33,530 nt of DNA from positions 1-33,530 of the forward strand of contig CACOQT010000012.1 of NCBI GenBank assembly GCA_902629395.1, given 5' to 3'. The stretch is from an uncultured Prochlorococcus sp. Lineage in GTDB: Bacteria; Cyanobacteriota; Cyanobacteriia; PCC-6307; Cyanobiaceae. Position 1 is the first letter of the stretch; each line of letters starts with the position of its first letter. This document shows positions 1 through 8,173 of the stretch, piece after piece. Under the pieces are notes generated by a model that ran no database searches, was not told where the DNA came from, and saw only the letters and a program-made list of their open reading frames with translations. A program made the translations under genes and the position numbers.

Positions 1-706
1 TTCCACAAAGCCACGGACCATTTGATTGAAGATGTTCTTCTATAATATCAAGAGTTGAGAACAAATTTTTAGAAGCTTTTTCATAAGCTTTTTGATTTCT
101 AGCAAATCCACATTTATAAACTCCATTATTAATATTTTCTTGAATTAGACTCTGCCAATTGAGTATTTCTTTTCTGTTTTTAATTGGGTTAAGGTCTATT
201 TCTTGATCGTATATCGGCCAGTCGTTTAATATTTCGACAAGCTCAGCACTCTCATTGTTTATAAGTCTAAATTTTGATTCTGGCTCTTTACCTGGGTCGA
301 AAAGCATTGGCACTGTTGCTCTTCTTGATTGATAATTTCCGCATTTTTGATAGAGCTCTTGAAGGGTTTTACACCCTTTTATTGGTGGATCAAATCTCCA
401 TCTTCCTCCCTTATTGTCTACTTGAGCAATGTGGAGATTGATCGATTTGCTTAATCCTTTTATCTCATAAATTATCCATGCTCTATGCGCCCAAGGACAA
501 CTTTTTCCTATAATTAAACCTGGCATTTGATTTGAAGCTCTATTTTTTAAATCCTCCTTGGTCGGGATTTGAATTGGTTGTTGAATATTTATTGGTCTTT
601 TGTAGTTTCCATTTGAATCTGATGGTGCAAGACCATTCATTAATACTTTCCATTCAAAACTCCATATTTCTCTTGCAGCTTTTACAAATAGTGATGGTAT
701 CGTCAT
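1..706 (-). CDS. Glutathione S-transferase-like protein (glutathionyl-hydroquinone reductase type), partial
   Basis: The frame is open from an ATG at 706 down to base 1, so the C-terminus lies outside the window; about 235 codons are present. Residues 62-76 carry a thioredoxin-fold beta strand followed by KSCPWAHRAW, with Cys70. CPWAHR is the signature of the Xi-class/ECM4-YqjG glutathionyl-hydroquinone reductases. Further on, ATVPMLFD looks like the cis-proline strand and NNESAEL like the glutathione-contacting Glu-Ser turn of GST N-terminal domains. Known members reduce glutathionyl conjugates of quinones in the cytosol; the substrate here is inferred only. The gene diverges from the aspartoacylase-like gene across 42 bp, so the two promoters must share that gap. 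The family call is firm and the exact class less so, because the helical C-terminal domain is mostly missing. Confidence 0.8.
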   Translation of the reverse strand, partial: MTIPSLFVKAAREIWSFEWKVLMNGLAPSDSNGNYKRPINIQQPIQIPTKEDLKNRASNQMPGLIIGKSCPWAHRAWIIYEIKGLSKSINLHIAQVDNKGGRWRFDPPIKGCKTLQELYQKCGNYQSRRATVPMLFDPGKEPESKFRLINNESAELVEILNDWPIYDQEIDLNPIKNRKEILNWQSLIQENINNGVYKCGFARNQKAYEKASKNLFSTLDIIEEHLQSNGPWLCG

Positions 707-748
707 GAGTTTCTCTTAAGATTATTTTATCTATGGATTTATCGATAA

Positions 749-1666
749 ATGAAGCAGCTACAAGTACTTCTAGTTGCTGGTACGCATGGTAATGAAATTA
801 ATGGTATTTGGCTTTTTGATGAATGGAAAAAATCACCGTTCTTAATAAATTCCCACGGGATTCAAACTCTTAAGATAATTGGGAACCCTGAGGCTAAAAA
901 GGCCGGGACAAGATACATTCATAATGATTTAAATCGTAGTTTTAAACGAGAAACATTTTCATCTCTCAACTCTTCAAATTATGAAGAGAGAAGAGCAAGT
1001 GAACTAGTTAATCTCTATGGAGAGGCAGGAGAAAACCCCTGTCAGATAGCAATAGATTTTCATACAACTACGGCCTCAATGGGTAGTTGTTTGGTTGTCT
1101 ATGGGAGAAGAGATGCAGATTTAGCTTTGGCTTCTTTAATTCAAAATCAATTAGGTTTACCTATATATCTTCACGAATCTGATCAAAAACAAACTGGTTT
1201 TTTAGTTGAATCTTGGCCCTGTGGACTTGTTGTAGAGATAGGACCTGTTGGTCAGAGCCTTTTAAATTCGAGAATTATTTTGCAAACAAAGTTGATTCTT
1301 GAGACTTTGATGGAGCAAATTCATAAAGTAAAAAATTTCAATCTTTTTTTCCCTGAGAAGTTAGTAATACATAGGCATATTAAAAGTATCGATTACCCTA
1401 AAGATAAGGATGGCAATCTTGATGGATATGTGCATTCTCTAAGACAATCAAAGGATTGGCAGGAATTAAAGAAAGGTGATGAATTGTTTTACAAGTTGAG
1501 TGGAGAAACAATAAGGTTTGAAGAACAAGAATCATATATTCCTGTCTTTATCAATGAAGCAGCATATGTGGAAAAAAATATCGCGATGAGCTTTACTAAA
1601 AGAGAATTGTGGAATTTTAAGCAGTCATGGAGACAATCATTGATAGATCTAGTTCATCAAAAGTAA
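749..1666 (+). CDS. Aspartoacylase / succinylglutamate desuccinylase family zinc hydrolase
   Basis: The product is 305 residues with an ATG start. Zinc-site residues match the aspartoacylase family: GTHGNE at 11-16 gives His13 and Glu16, DLNRSF at 60-65 is the substrate-binding Asn-Arg pair, DFHTTT at 103-108 gives the third ligand His105, and VVEIGP near 161-166 holds the probable catalytic Glu163. The length is close to human aspartoacylase (about 313). The family removes the acyl group from N-acetylaspartate or related N-acyl amino acids using a Zn-bound water. The natural substrate in picocyanobacteria is not evident from sequence. Its 3' end overlaps by 10 bp the end of a small convergent gene at 1657-1791. 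An ATG at 733 lies in another frame and is not used. Confidence 0.85.
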   Translation: MKQLQVLLVAGTHGNEINGIWLFDEWKKSPFLINSHGIQTLKIIGNPEAKKAGTRYIHNDLNRSFKRETFSSLNSSNYEERRASELVNLYGEAGENPCQIAIDFHTTTASMGSCLVVYGRRDADLALASLIQNQLGLPIYLHESDQKQTGFLVESWPCGLVVEIGPVGQSLLNSRIILQTKLILETLMEQIHKVKNFNLFFPEKLVIHRHIKSIDYPKDKDGNLDGYVHSLRQSKDWQELKKGDELFYKLSGETIRFEEQESYIPVFINEAAYVEKNIAMSFTKRELWNFKQSWRQSLIDLVHQK

Positions 1667-1791
1667 GTTCTTTCACTCCAATAGACAATTGCTCCTTGAG
1701 CCTCTAATTCATATTTTCTGTGACGAGCATCACTCAGAGGAACTCTCTCTTCAAGTCTTCGCCCATTAATCAGCCACTTTATTAGAACCAA
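1657..1791 (-). CDS. Probable 44-residue conserved-looking small protein
   Basis: The frame starts at a TTG (1791) preceded by GAGGG about 8 nt upstream and ends in TGA at 1657-1659. The product begins MVLIKWLINGRRLEER, continues VPLSDARHRKYELEAQGA, and ends IVYWSERTYF. Its balanced, charged and aromatic composition looks like real protein rather than an AT-rich shadow frame. A two-strand start (IKWLINGR), a helix rich in Arg and Glu, and a final strand could make a tiny beta-alpha-beta fold. There is no signal peptide or membrane segment. It converges on the aspartoacylase gene with a 10-bp overlap and diverges from psbA, so its promoter lies in the psbA upstream region. I do not recognise a named family and assign no function. 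The open frame extends about 14 codons above the TTG without ATG or GTG. Confidence 0.55.
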   Translation of the reverse strand: MVLIKWLINGRRLEERVPLSDARHRKYELEAQGAIVYWSERTYF

Positions 1792-1810
1792 TTCGAGCCC
1801 TCGAAGTCTA

Positions 1811-1829
1811 AATCTTAAAAGAATCTTAA
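1811..1829. promoter_or_regulatory. Direct repeat AATCTTAA x2, possible regulator site
   Basis: The octamer AATCTTAA occurs at 1811-1818 and 1822-1829, an 11-bp period, which puts both copies on one DNA face. The spacing resembles OmpR/PhoB-type response-regulator sites, which bind tandem 8-bp repeats with 2-3 bp spacers. The sequence does not fit well to the cyanobacterial Pho box (YTTAAYYW) or to the RpaB HLR1 motif, so the regulator is unknown. It sits between the start of the small gene at 1791 and the psbA leader and could serve either. Confidence 0.25.
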
Positions 1830-1955
1830 GACCTTAGAGGCTTTTTGAGGTATCTACTTGCTGATTCTCTTAATAAATTGTCCTACATATTGCCCACGGA
1901 AAGGAACGTTTTACTTTATTATCACCACTGGCAGTCTAATTAGCTGCTCTTATTT

Positions 1956-1987
1956 ATTCGTCCCATTTGGGACACATACATTCGTCC
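1956..1987 (+). promoter_or_regulatory. psbA leader hairpin with flanking direct repeat
   Basis: GTCCC (1960-1964) pairs with GGGAC (1969-1973) around an ATTT loop, giving a short GC-rich stem 16 nt before the psbA ATG. ATTCGTCC occurs twice, at 1956-1963 and 1980-1987, once in the 5' arm and once just before the ATG, so either copy could be exchanged in folding. No Shine-Dalgarno-like purine run precedes the ATG. Translational or stability control of psbA through this leader is an inference. Confidence 0.35.
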
Positions 1988-1989
1988 TC

Positions 1990-3072
1990 ATGACCACCAT
2001 TCAGCAGCAACGTTCTTCGTTGCTCAAAGGTTGGCCACAATTCTGCGAGTGGGTTACTTCTACTAACAACCGTATTTACGTCGGTTGGTTCGGTGTTTTG
2101 ATGATCCCTTGCCTTCTTGCGGCAACAACTTGTTTCATCGTTGCATTTATCGCTGCTCCACCAGTTGATATCGACGGTATCCGTGAGCCAGTAGCTGGTT
2201 CATTCATGTATGGAAACAACATCATCTCTGGTGCTGTTGTTCCTTCAAGTAACGCTATCGGCCTTCATTTCTACCCAATCTGGGAAGCAGCAACTCTTGA
2301 TGAGTGGCTATATAACGGCGGCCCTTACCAGCTTGTAATCTTCCACTTCCTTATTGGTATCTCTGCATACATGGGACGTCAGTGGGAGCTTTCATACCGT
2401 TTAGGTATGCGCCCATGGATCTGTGTTGCTTACTCAGCTCCTGTATCAGCAGCTTTCGCTGTATTCCTTGTTTACCCATTCGGTCAGGGTTCATTCTCTG
2501 ATGGTATGCCTCTAGGAATCTCTGGAACATTCAACTTCATGTTCGTTTTCCAGGCTGAGCACAACATCTTGATGCATCCATTCCATATGGCTGGTGTAGC
2601 AGGTATGTTCGGTGGTGCTTTGTTCTCTGCAATGCACGGTTCTTTGGTTACTTCATCACTTATTCGTGAGACCACAGGACTTGATTCACAGAACTATGGT
2701 TACAAGTTTGGACAAGAAGAAGAGACATACAACATCGTTGCAGCTCATGGCTACTTCGGTCGTTTGATCTTCCAATACGCAAGCTTCAATAACAGCCGTA
2801 GCCTTCACTTCTTCTTGGCTTCATGGCCAGTGATCTGTGTTTGGTTGACATCTATGGGCATCTGCACCATGGCGTTCAACTTGAACGGTTTCAACTTCAA
2901 CCAGTCTGTTGTAGATACTTCAGGCAAGGTTGTACCAACCTGGGGTGACGTACTTAACCGTGCAAACCTTGGTATGGAAGTTATGCACGAGCGTAATGCT
3001 CACAACTTCCCACTTGACCTAGCAGCTGCTGAGTCTACTTCTGTAGCTCTTGTTGCACCTGCAATCGGTTAA
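1990..3072 (+). CDS. psbA: Photosystem II D1 reaction-centre protein
   Basis: This encodes the D1 core subunit of photosystem II, an integral thylakoid protein that binds P680, pheophytin, QB and the Mn cluster. The start is ATG 1990, giving 360 residues beginning [10 protein letters not shown]; the frame is open upstream to 1858 but that part is unrelated to D1. The N-terminus has one residue more than the cyanobacterial reference, so numbering is shifted by +1: TyrZ is Tyr162, Asp171, Glu190 and His191, His199 (P680 ligand), Ser265 (QB site), and Mn-cluster ligands His333, Glu334, His338, Asp343 and Ala345. Canonical position 130 is Gln (Gln131 here), as in D1:1-type forms. After LDLA a 15-residue tail remains for removal by CtpA. 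Codons are richer in C-ending pairs such as TTC and AAC than in neighbouring genes, consistent with high expression. A strong terminator follows. Confidence 0.99.
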   Translation: MTTIQQQRSSLLKGWPQFCEWVTSTNNRIYVGWFGVLMIPCLLAATTCFIVAFIAAPPVDIDGIREPVAGSFMYGNNIISGAVVPSSNAIGLHFYPIWEAATLDEWLYNGGPYQLVIFHFLIGISAYMGRQWELSYRLGMRPWICVAYSAPVSAAFAVFLVYPFGQGSFSDGMPLGISGTFNFMFVFQAEHNILMHPFHMAGVAGMFGGALFSAMHGSLVTSSLIRETTGLDSQNYGYKFGQEEETYNIVAAHGYFGRLIFQYASFNNSRSLHFFLASWPVICVWLTSMGICTMAFNLNGFNFNQSVVDTSGKVVPTWGDVLNRANLGMEVMHERNAHNFPLDLAAAESTSVALVAPAIG

Positions 3073-3090
3073 GTCTCTAACTTGATTTTT

Positions 3091-3120
3091 AAAAGCCCTC
3101 TTTTAGAGGGCTTTTTTTTT
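3091..3120 (+). terminator. psbA rho-independent terminator
   Basis: AAAAGCCCTCT (3091-3101) and AGAGGGCTTTT (3105-3115) form a perfect 11-bp stem with a TTT loop, followed by T residues to 3120. It lies 18 nt after the psbA stop and isolates psbA as a single-gene unit. Confidence 0.95.
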
Positions 3121-3206
3121 GCTTTTTTAGATTATTTCTTTGATTGATGAATGAATTGGTTTATTTTTAGCAAGTATTGATTAACATTTTTTAGATAGGT
3201 TTATTT

Positions 3207-4292
3207 ATGGGAAGTAGTTTCGGAAAACTTTTTAATATAAGCACCTTTGGAGAATCGCATGGTGGAGGAGTAGGTGTGATTATTGATGGATGCCCTCCAC
3301 GTTTAGAGCTTGATATAAATGAAATACAAAATGATTTAAATCGAAGAAGGCCAGGACAAAGCAAAATTACTACTCCAAGAAATGAAACCGATGAAGTAGA
3401 AATTCTTAGTGGACTTTTAGGGAAAAAAACCTTAGGAACACCAATTGCAATGGTTGTAAGAAATAAAGATCATCGGCCTAATGATTATTCTGAATTAAAA
3501 AAAACTTTTAGACCATCCCACGCTGATGCTACATATCAGAAAAAATATGGTATTCAGGCTTCTAGCGGAGGTGGGCGGGCATCTGCAAGGGAGACGATAG
3601 GTAGAGTTGCAGCTGGTTCTGTTGCAAAGCAACTCCTCACTCAGTCTTCCAATACCGAAATACTCGCATGGGTGAAGAGAATTCACGATATTGAAGCTGA
3701 GATTCATCCAAGTAAAGTAACTTTTGATGAGATTGAGAAAAATATTGTTCGGTGTCCAAATCAATCAGTTGCAGATTTAATGATTCAGAGAGTGGAGGCA
3801 TTTGGTAAAGAGGGAGATTCTTGTGGGGGATTAATAGAATGTGTTGTTCGAAATCCCCCAGTAGGTCTTGGCATGCCTGTTTTCGATAAGTTAGAGGCTG
3901 ATTTAGCAAAGGCTTTAATGTCTTTGCCTGCTACTAAGGGGTTCGAAGTTGGGTCTGGTTTCGCAGGTACTTATTTGAAAGGCAGCGAACATAATGATCC
4001 TTTTTTGCCATCGGATACTGATAAATTGAAAACTGCTACAAACAATTCAGGGGGAATTCAAGGAGGTATATCTAATGGCGAGGATATAGTTCTCAGGATT
4101 GGCTTTAAACCAACAGCAACTATAAGAATAAGTCAAAGCACAATTGATCAGGATGGAAATGCAACAATTTTAAAGGCAACAGGAAGACATGACCCTTGTG
4201 TTTTGCCAAGGGCAGTTCCTATGGTTGAAGCAATGGTTGCTATAGTTTTAGCAGATCATTTTCTTAGGCAAAAAGGCCAATGTGATGACTAG
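3207..4292 (+). CDS. aroC: Chorismate synthase
   Basis: This catalyses the last shikimate-pathway step, converting 5-enolpyruvylshikimate 3-phosphate to chorismate with reduced FMN, feeding aromatic amino acids, quinones and folate. The 361-residue length is standard for the family. Signatures are STFGESHG at 12-19, NRRRPGQSK at 45-53 (FMN and phosphate-binding arginines), [13 protein letters not shown] in the middle and [14 protein letters not shown] near the C-terminus. The start is ATG 3207, with the family-typical GSSFGKLF following. It is a free-standing gene downstream of the psbA terminator and converges on the aldolase gene, with 11 bp between the stop codons and no obvious terminator in that gap. 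Confidence 0.98.
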   Translation: MGSSFGKLFNISTFGESHGGGVGVIIDGCPPRLELDINEIQNDLNRRRPGQSKITTPRNETDEVEILSGLLGKKTLGTPIAMVVRNKDHRPNDYSELKKTFRPSHADATYQKKYGIQASSGGGRASARETIGRVAAGSVAKQLLTQSSNTEILAWVKRIHDIEAEIHPSKVTFDEIEKNIVRCPNQSVADLMIQRVEAFGKEGDSCGGLIECVVRNPPVGLGMPVFDKLEADLAKALMSLPATKGFEVGSGFAGTYLKGSEHNDPFLPSDTDKLKTATNNSGGIQGGISNGEDIVLRIGFKPTATIRISQSTIDQDGNATILKATGRHDPCVLPRAVPMVEAMVAIVLADHFLRQKGQCDD

Positions 4293-4303
4293 TATATTAA
4301 TAT

Positions 4304-4966
4304 TTAATCGTTGTTTTTAATAACCAATTCTCTATAATTTTTTAACCATACCCGTAGCTCTTTATCAGGCAATTGATCTCTTAATTCTCTTCCTATCACT
4401 AAAGCATTATATCCAGTGCTAAGTAATTCTTTTAAATTTTTACTTTTTATTCCCCCTGCTCCAATCAAAAAAATATCTTTTTGTTTTTCATCTAGCAATT
4501 CTTTTATAAAGTTCGCTCCTAATTTTGATGCAGGAAAAATTTTTAAAATTTTATAACCCATCTTGACTGCTTCTTTAAAATTTTCAATATTAGATATTCC
4601 TGGAATTAATAATTGATTATGCTGTATTGCTTCTGAAAGAATTTCTTTATTAAAGATTGGACTCATGGAATAATTAAGATCTAATGAAAGAATTGATTCC
4701 AGAGATTGTCTTGATGAGATTGATGCAACTCCAAAGTTAATGGAATTAAATCTAATTTTTATTTCTGATATTAAACTTACCCATTCTGGATTTGAATCCC
4801 ATCCTATTTCTATGTTTTTTATACCATAGTTAATAAGTCTATCTATTTTAAAAAATAAATTATCTCTTTTTTTAGGTATATTGAAAAAATCATAATCTAA
4901 CCTAATTAATACTATTAATGGCTGTACCCCTAGATATCTTATTAAACTACTTTGCTTAGATTCCAA
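4304..4966 (-). CDS. eda: KDPG/KHG aldolase family protein
   Basis: This 220-residue protein has the (beta/alpha)8 class I aldolase plan of 2-keto-3-deoxy-6-phosphogluconate aldolase. Visible landmarks are NIEIGW with Glu53 (E. coli Glu45), SMSPIF with Pro103 (Pro94), LIPGIS at 120-125, LKIFPASKLG with the Schiff-base Lys142 (Lys133) and a GAGGI phosphate loop near 169-173. The canonical family cleaves KDPG to pyruvate and glyceraldehyde 3-phosphate in the Entner-Doudoroff pathway. The residue matching E. coli Arg49, four after the catalytic Glu, is Asp57, and Thr73 is replaced by Ser82, so substrate handling may differ. The start is a TTG at 4966; no other start exists before Met101. It follows ftsH by 16 nt, so the two are probably cotranscribed. 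The family is secure and the substrate is not. Confidence 0.8.
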   Translation of the reverse strand: MESKQSSLIRYLGVQPLIVLIRLDYDFFNIPKKRDNLFFKIDRLINYGIKNIEIGWDSNPEWVSLISEIKIRFNSINFGVASISSRQSLESILSLDLNYSMSPIFNKEILSEAIQHNQLLIPGISNIENFKEAVKMGYKILKIFPASKLGANFIKELLDEKQKDIFLIGAGGIKSKNLKELLSTGYNALVIGRELRDQLPDKELRVWLKNYRELVIKNND

Positions 4967-4982
4967 AAATTATATTGTTAGT

Positions 4983-6830
4983 TTAGGCGTAGTCAGCAAC
5001 CTTAACTTCATGACGAATTAGCAAATCTTGAAATTCTTGTGAATCCACTGTCTCCGTTTCCATAAGCATTGCTGTTAACTCTTCAAGTACTTGACGGTTA
5101 TCGACTAAAGCCTTTTTGGCTCTTTCGTATGCCATTTCAACAAGAATGGAAACCTCTGAATCAATAGTAGCTGCAGTATCCTCAGAAAAATCTCTTTCAG
5201 CTGAGATGTCCCTACCTAAAAACATTCCACCTTGTGATCTGCCTAACGCTACAGGACCTAATTTGTCACTCATGCCGAATTTCGTGATCATTTGCCTAGC
5301 AACAGAAGCCACCTGCTTAAGATCATTTGATGCTCCGGTAGTTACTTCATCTTCTCCATAAATAATTTCCTCAGCAACTCTCCCTCCTAATGCAACAGCC
5401 ATTTGATTTTGAAGGTAAGACCTAGAATAAAGACCTGATTCCATTCTTTCTTCACTTGGAGTAAAAAAAGTTAATCCCCCAGCTCCACCTCTAGGAATAA
5501 TTGTAATCTTTTGAACTGGGTCATAATCTGGCATAACTGCACCAACAACAGCATGACCCGCTTCATGATAAGCAACTAACTTTTTACGCTTCTCACTAAT
5601 AACAGAGTCTTTCTTCTCAGGACCTACCATTATCCTCTCGATTGCATCACTAACTTCATCATTGCTAACTTCAGATAATTCTTTTCTTGCTGCTAAGATT
5701 GCAGCCTCATTCAAAAGATTTGCTAAATCTGCCCCAGTGAAACCAGGGGTTCGTCTTGCTACTTGATCAAGATCAACTGCCTTTGAGAGTGTTTTACTTT
5801 TTGCATGAACGTTTAGTATTTGCAATCTACCTGAGTAGTCGGGTCTATCTACAGTTACTTGCCTATCAAATCTACCTGGCCTCATAAGTGCTGAATCGAG
5901 TACGTCAGGTCTGTTAGTAGCAGCAACAATAATTATTCCAGAATTTCCTTCAAATCCATCCATTTCAGTAAGTAGTTGGTTTAATGTTTGTTCTCTTTCA
6001 TCATTTCCTCCTCCTAGACCTGCACCTCGCTGACGACCTACAGCGTCAATTTCATCAATAAAAACTATGCAAGGAGCATTCTTCTTTGCTTGTTCAAAAA
6101 GATCTCTAACTCTGCTAGCACCAACTCCAACAAACATCTCAACAAATTCAGATCCAGAAATTGAAAAAAATGGAACTGAAGCTTCGCCTGCAACTGCTTT
6201 GGCAAGAAGTGTTTTTCCAGTACCAGGAGGTCCAACAAGTAGTACACCTTTGGGAATTTTTGCTCCAACAGCTGTAAAACGATCAGGATTTTTTAAGAAA
6301 TCAACTACTTCAGTTAGTTCAAGTTTCGCTCCTTCAATTCCAGCAACATCTATAAAGGTTACTTTTGTCTCAGGCTCCATTTGAAGTCTTGCTTTGCTCT
6401 TTCCAAAATTCATTGCTGGATTACCACCACCACCAGACCCTGCTCTTCTGAATAGAAAAAATAATCCTCCTAGCAAAAGAATTGGAAAAATAAGGCTGCT
6501 CGCCGCTTGCTGAAGTGGGTTCGCTTGAGTAGTAGGCTGCACAGCTATATCTACGTCATTATCTGTAAGTAATTGGAGCAACTGTTGATCAGGAGCCAAA
6601 TTAACTAAAGCTCTATTCCCATCACTTTCAACAATTTGTGCTGTTCCTTTATCTGGGGAGATAAGAACTCTACTTACCTGCTTTTCTTGAACAGCTTCTA
6701 TGAAGTCACTGTATCTGAGGGTTCTGGTTGCTCTGGTTGGGCTTGGCTTATCGAAAAAAGCACTTCCAACAAAAATTACAACTACAACGATCAGTACATA
6801 AAGACCAATGTTTCTCCAGCGTTTGTTCAA
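4983..6830 (-). CDS. ftsH: ATP-dependent zinc metalloprotease FtsH
   Basis: This 615-residue membrane-anchored AAA+ protease acts in thylakoid and cytoplasmic membranes. The order is: membrane helix at 8-25, a lumen/periplasm-facing domain to about 108, a second membrane helix at 112-128 with a Gly-rich linker, and the AAA domain with Walker A GPPGTGKT (200-207), Walker B IVFIDE (255-260), the pore motif FVGVGA (233-238) and the arginine-finger region RPGRFDRQ (317-324). The protease zinc site is HEAGH (422-426) with third ligand Asp503 in SNDLKQ. Cyanobacterial FtsH complexes degrade photodamaged D1, and this copy sits near psbA and psbO; participation in D1 turnover is inferred from the family. 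The start is a TTG at 6830, leading into [10 protein letters not shown]. It lies 43 nt after sat and 16 nt before the aldolase gene on the same strand. Confidence 0.97.
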   Translation of the reverse strand: MNKRWRNIGLYVLIVVVVIFVGSAFFDKPSPTRATRTLRYSDFIEAVQEKQVSRVLISPDKGTAQIVESDGNRALVNLAPDQQLLQLLTDNDVDIAVQPTTQANPLQQAASSLIFPILLLGGLFFLFRRAGSGGGGNPAMNFGKSKARLQMEPETKVTFIDVAGIEGAKLELTEVVDFLKNPDRFTAVGAKIPKGVLLVGPPGTGKTLLAKAVAGEASVPFFSISGSEFVEMFVGVGASRVRDLFEQAKKNAPCIVFIDEIDAVGRQRGAGLGGGNDEREQTLNQLLTEMDGFEGNSGIIIVAATNRPDVLDSALMRPGRFDRQVTVDRPDYSGRLQILNVHAKSKTLSKAVDLDQVARRTPGFTGADLANLLNEAAILAARKELSEVSNDEVSDAIERIMVGPEKKDSVISEKRKKLVAYHEAGHAVVGAVMPDYDPVQKITIIPRGGAGGLTFFTPSEERMESGLYSRSYLQNQMAVALGGRVAEEIIYGEDEVTTGASNDLKQVASVARQMITKFGMSDKLGPVALGRSQGGMFLGRDISAERDFSEDTAATIDSEVSILVEMAYERAKKALVDNRQVLEELTAMLMETETVDSQEFQDLLIRHEVKVADYA

Positions 6831-6873
6831 TGTTCTTCTATATCTTCTACGAGTTTAATGGTATTAGGTCCAA

Positions 6874-8046
6874 CTATGCGGCTCTTAGTACATCTACGAC
6901 GCTTTTAAATGCAAACCATTCAGGGATTTCTTCTCCACTTCTAAGCATTTTTCTGAATTGAGTACCGCTCAATTTTTTTATATGTAACCCTTTTTCCTTC
7001 GCATAATCTGCTGTTACGTAGCCCTCCTCCTCAGTAAATACAAGATTAAGAGATGGAACAGTCTGCATTTCCAATTCTTCGCAGCACTCATTTGCAAAAT
7101 TTTGAGCGTCATATGGGCCATAAAAGTCTTCTCCACTCAGAGATGACTTACACCCAGCCATATCTCTCCCGATGATGAAATGAGTGCATCCATAATTCCT
7201 TCTTATAATCATGTGCTGAAGTGCCTCTCTTGGGCCAGCCATGTGCATTGAATAAGGGAGATAAGACCACCTTATTTTTGGATTATTAACTTCAGAGGCA
7301 AGTTTTTCATAGGTCTGAAATCTTACTGATCCAGGTATGTCATCTTCTTGAGTTGGTCCGCAAGTTGGGTGAACAAGAACAACACCATTGGCACTCACAT
7401 TATTGGCTTCTAAGGCTCTAGTGAAAAGCTCATAATGTGCTCTATGAATTGGGTTCCTGCACTGGAAGGCAACTACATCTTCTCCATAAGGAAGGTTGCT
7501 TCTTACCTCAGACGGAGTCTGGCAAGTAAAAACTCTTTTGGGTAACTCTAAACCTTTTATTTCACCTCCTAAATAATATTTTTTCCTCTCCATAGATATC
7601 ATCCTTACCGCAGGATGCTCTAAAGATGTTGTCCCATAGCAAAATTTTGCCTCGGTTACCTTGTCAGGAATCCATTTCTCTTGGACTTCTAAAATTGCTA
7701 GGTCTTGATTTCCGTAATTGAGTAAGACTGAATCTCCTGGATTTATGTCTTCTCTATCTGTATCCATCACAATAGGTAAACCAAAAAGCAAACCTGATTC
7801 GAGTCGATTTTGTTGAACAACTGAATTATAATTTTTCTCACTCATGAACCCATTTAATGGAGAAAAAGCACCTACTAATAGAAGTTCAATATCGCAAGCA
7901 TTTCTATCTGAACAATTTAAAGTTTTAAAAGAATTCTTTTTCAACTCTTTTGCTTCTTGATCTGATTTCATTAGGTCTACAAGCTTTCCTCCATAAGGTT
8001 CGATTAAACCCTCGAGATTTTTATTAGAACTTTTCTTGATAATCAT
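6874..8046 (-). CDS. sat: Sulfate adenylyltransferase (ATP sulfurylase)
   Basis: This catalyses ATP + sulfate to adenosine 5'-phosphosulfate and pyrophosphate, the first step of assimilatory sulfate reduction. The nucleotide site is QCRNPIHRAH (residues 195-204 from the chosen start), where most relatives have QTRNPxHRxH; GRDMAG further on is the second conserved loop, and IEPYGGKLVDL is the family-typical N-terminus. I chose ATG 8046 (390 residues) because it matches the usual picocyanobacterial length. In-frame starts also exist at ATG 8091 and TTG 8124, but the TTG lies inside the psbO terminator and cannot be used by a transcript starting after it. It precedes ftsH by 43 nt, and some sat transcription could run into ftsH. 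Confidence 0.96.
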   Translation of the reverse strand: MIIKKSSNKNLEGLIEPYGGKLVDLMKSDQEAKELKKNSFKTLNCSDRNACDIELLLVGAFSPLNGFMSEKNYNSVVQQNRLESGLLFGLPIVMDTDREDINPGDSVLLNYGNQDLAILEVQEKWIPDKVTEAKFCYGTTSLEHPAVRMISMERKKYYLGGEIKGLELPKRVFTCQTPSEVRSNLPYGEDVVAFQCRNPIHRAHYELFTRALEANNVSANGVVLVHPTCGPTQEDDIPGSVRFQTYEKLASEVNNPKIRWSYLPYSMHMAGPREALQHMIIRRNYGCTHFIIGRDMAGCKSSLSGEDFYGPYDAQNFANECCEELEMQTVPSLNLVFTEEEGYVTADYAKEKGLHIKKLSGTQFRKMLRSGEEIPEWFAFKSVVDVLRAA

Positions 8047-8122
8047 TTTGCTTGATGTAACCCGGCAAATTCTCCCAGATGATGGGCCCATCTTTGAAAA
8101 ATTGTTTTTATTAAATTCAGAC

Positions 8123-8151
8123 AAAAAAAAGAGGGGTTGACCCCTCTTTTT
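8123..8151 (-). terminator. psbO rho-independent terminator
   Basis: On the minus strand AAAAAGAGGGG pairs with CCCCTCTTTTT around a 4-nt loop (stem arms at plus 8126-8136 and 8141-8151), followed by a T run (plus-strand A run 8123-8130). It is 23 nt downstream of the psbO stop and upstream of the chosen sat start, so psbO is probably a single-gene unit. The stem is symmetric and could also stop transcription on the plus strand. Confidence 0.92.
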
Positions 8152-8173
8152 ATTTGTTAAAGATAATTATTTT

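Noticed and set aside
1858-1989. 44-codon upstream extension of the psbA frame
   Set aside because: It has no similarity to D1, and the family N-terminus begins at ATG 1990. The extension is chance open frame in the leader.
5116-6384. Plus-strand frames antisense to ftsH
   Set aside because: They are Ser/Thr/Pro-rich translations typical of a reversed AAA domain gene.
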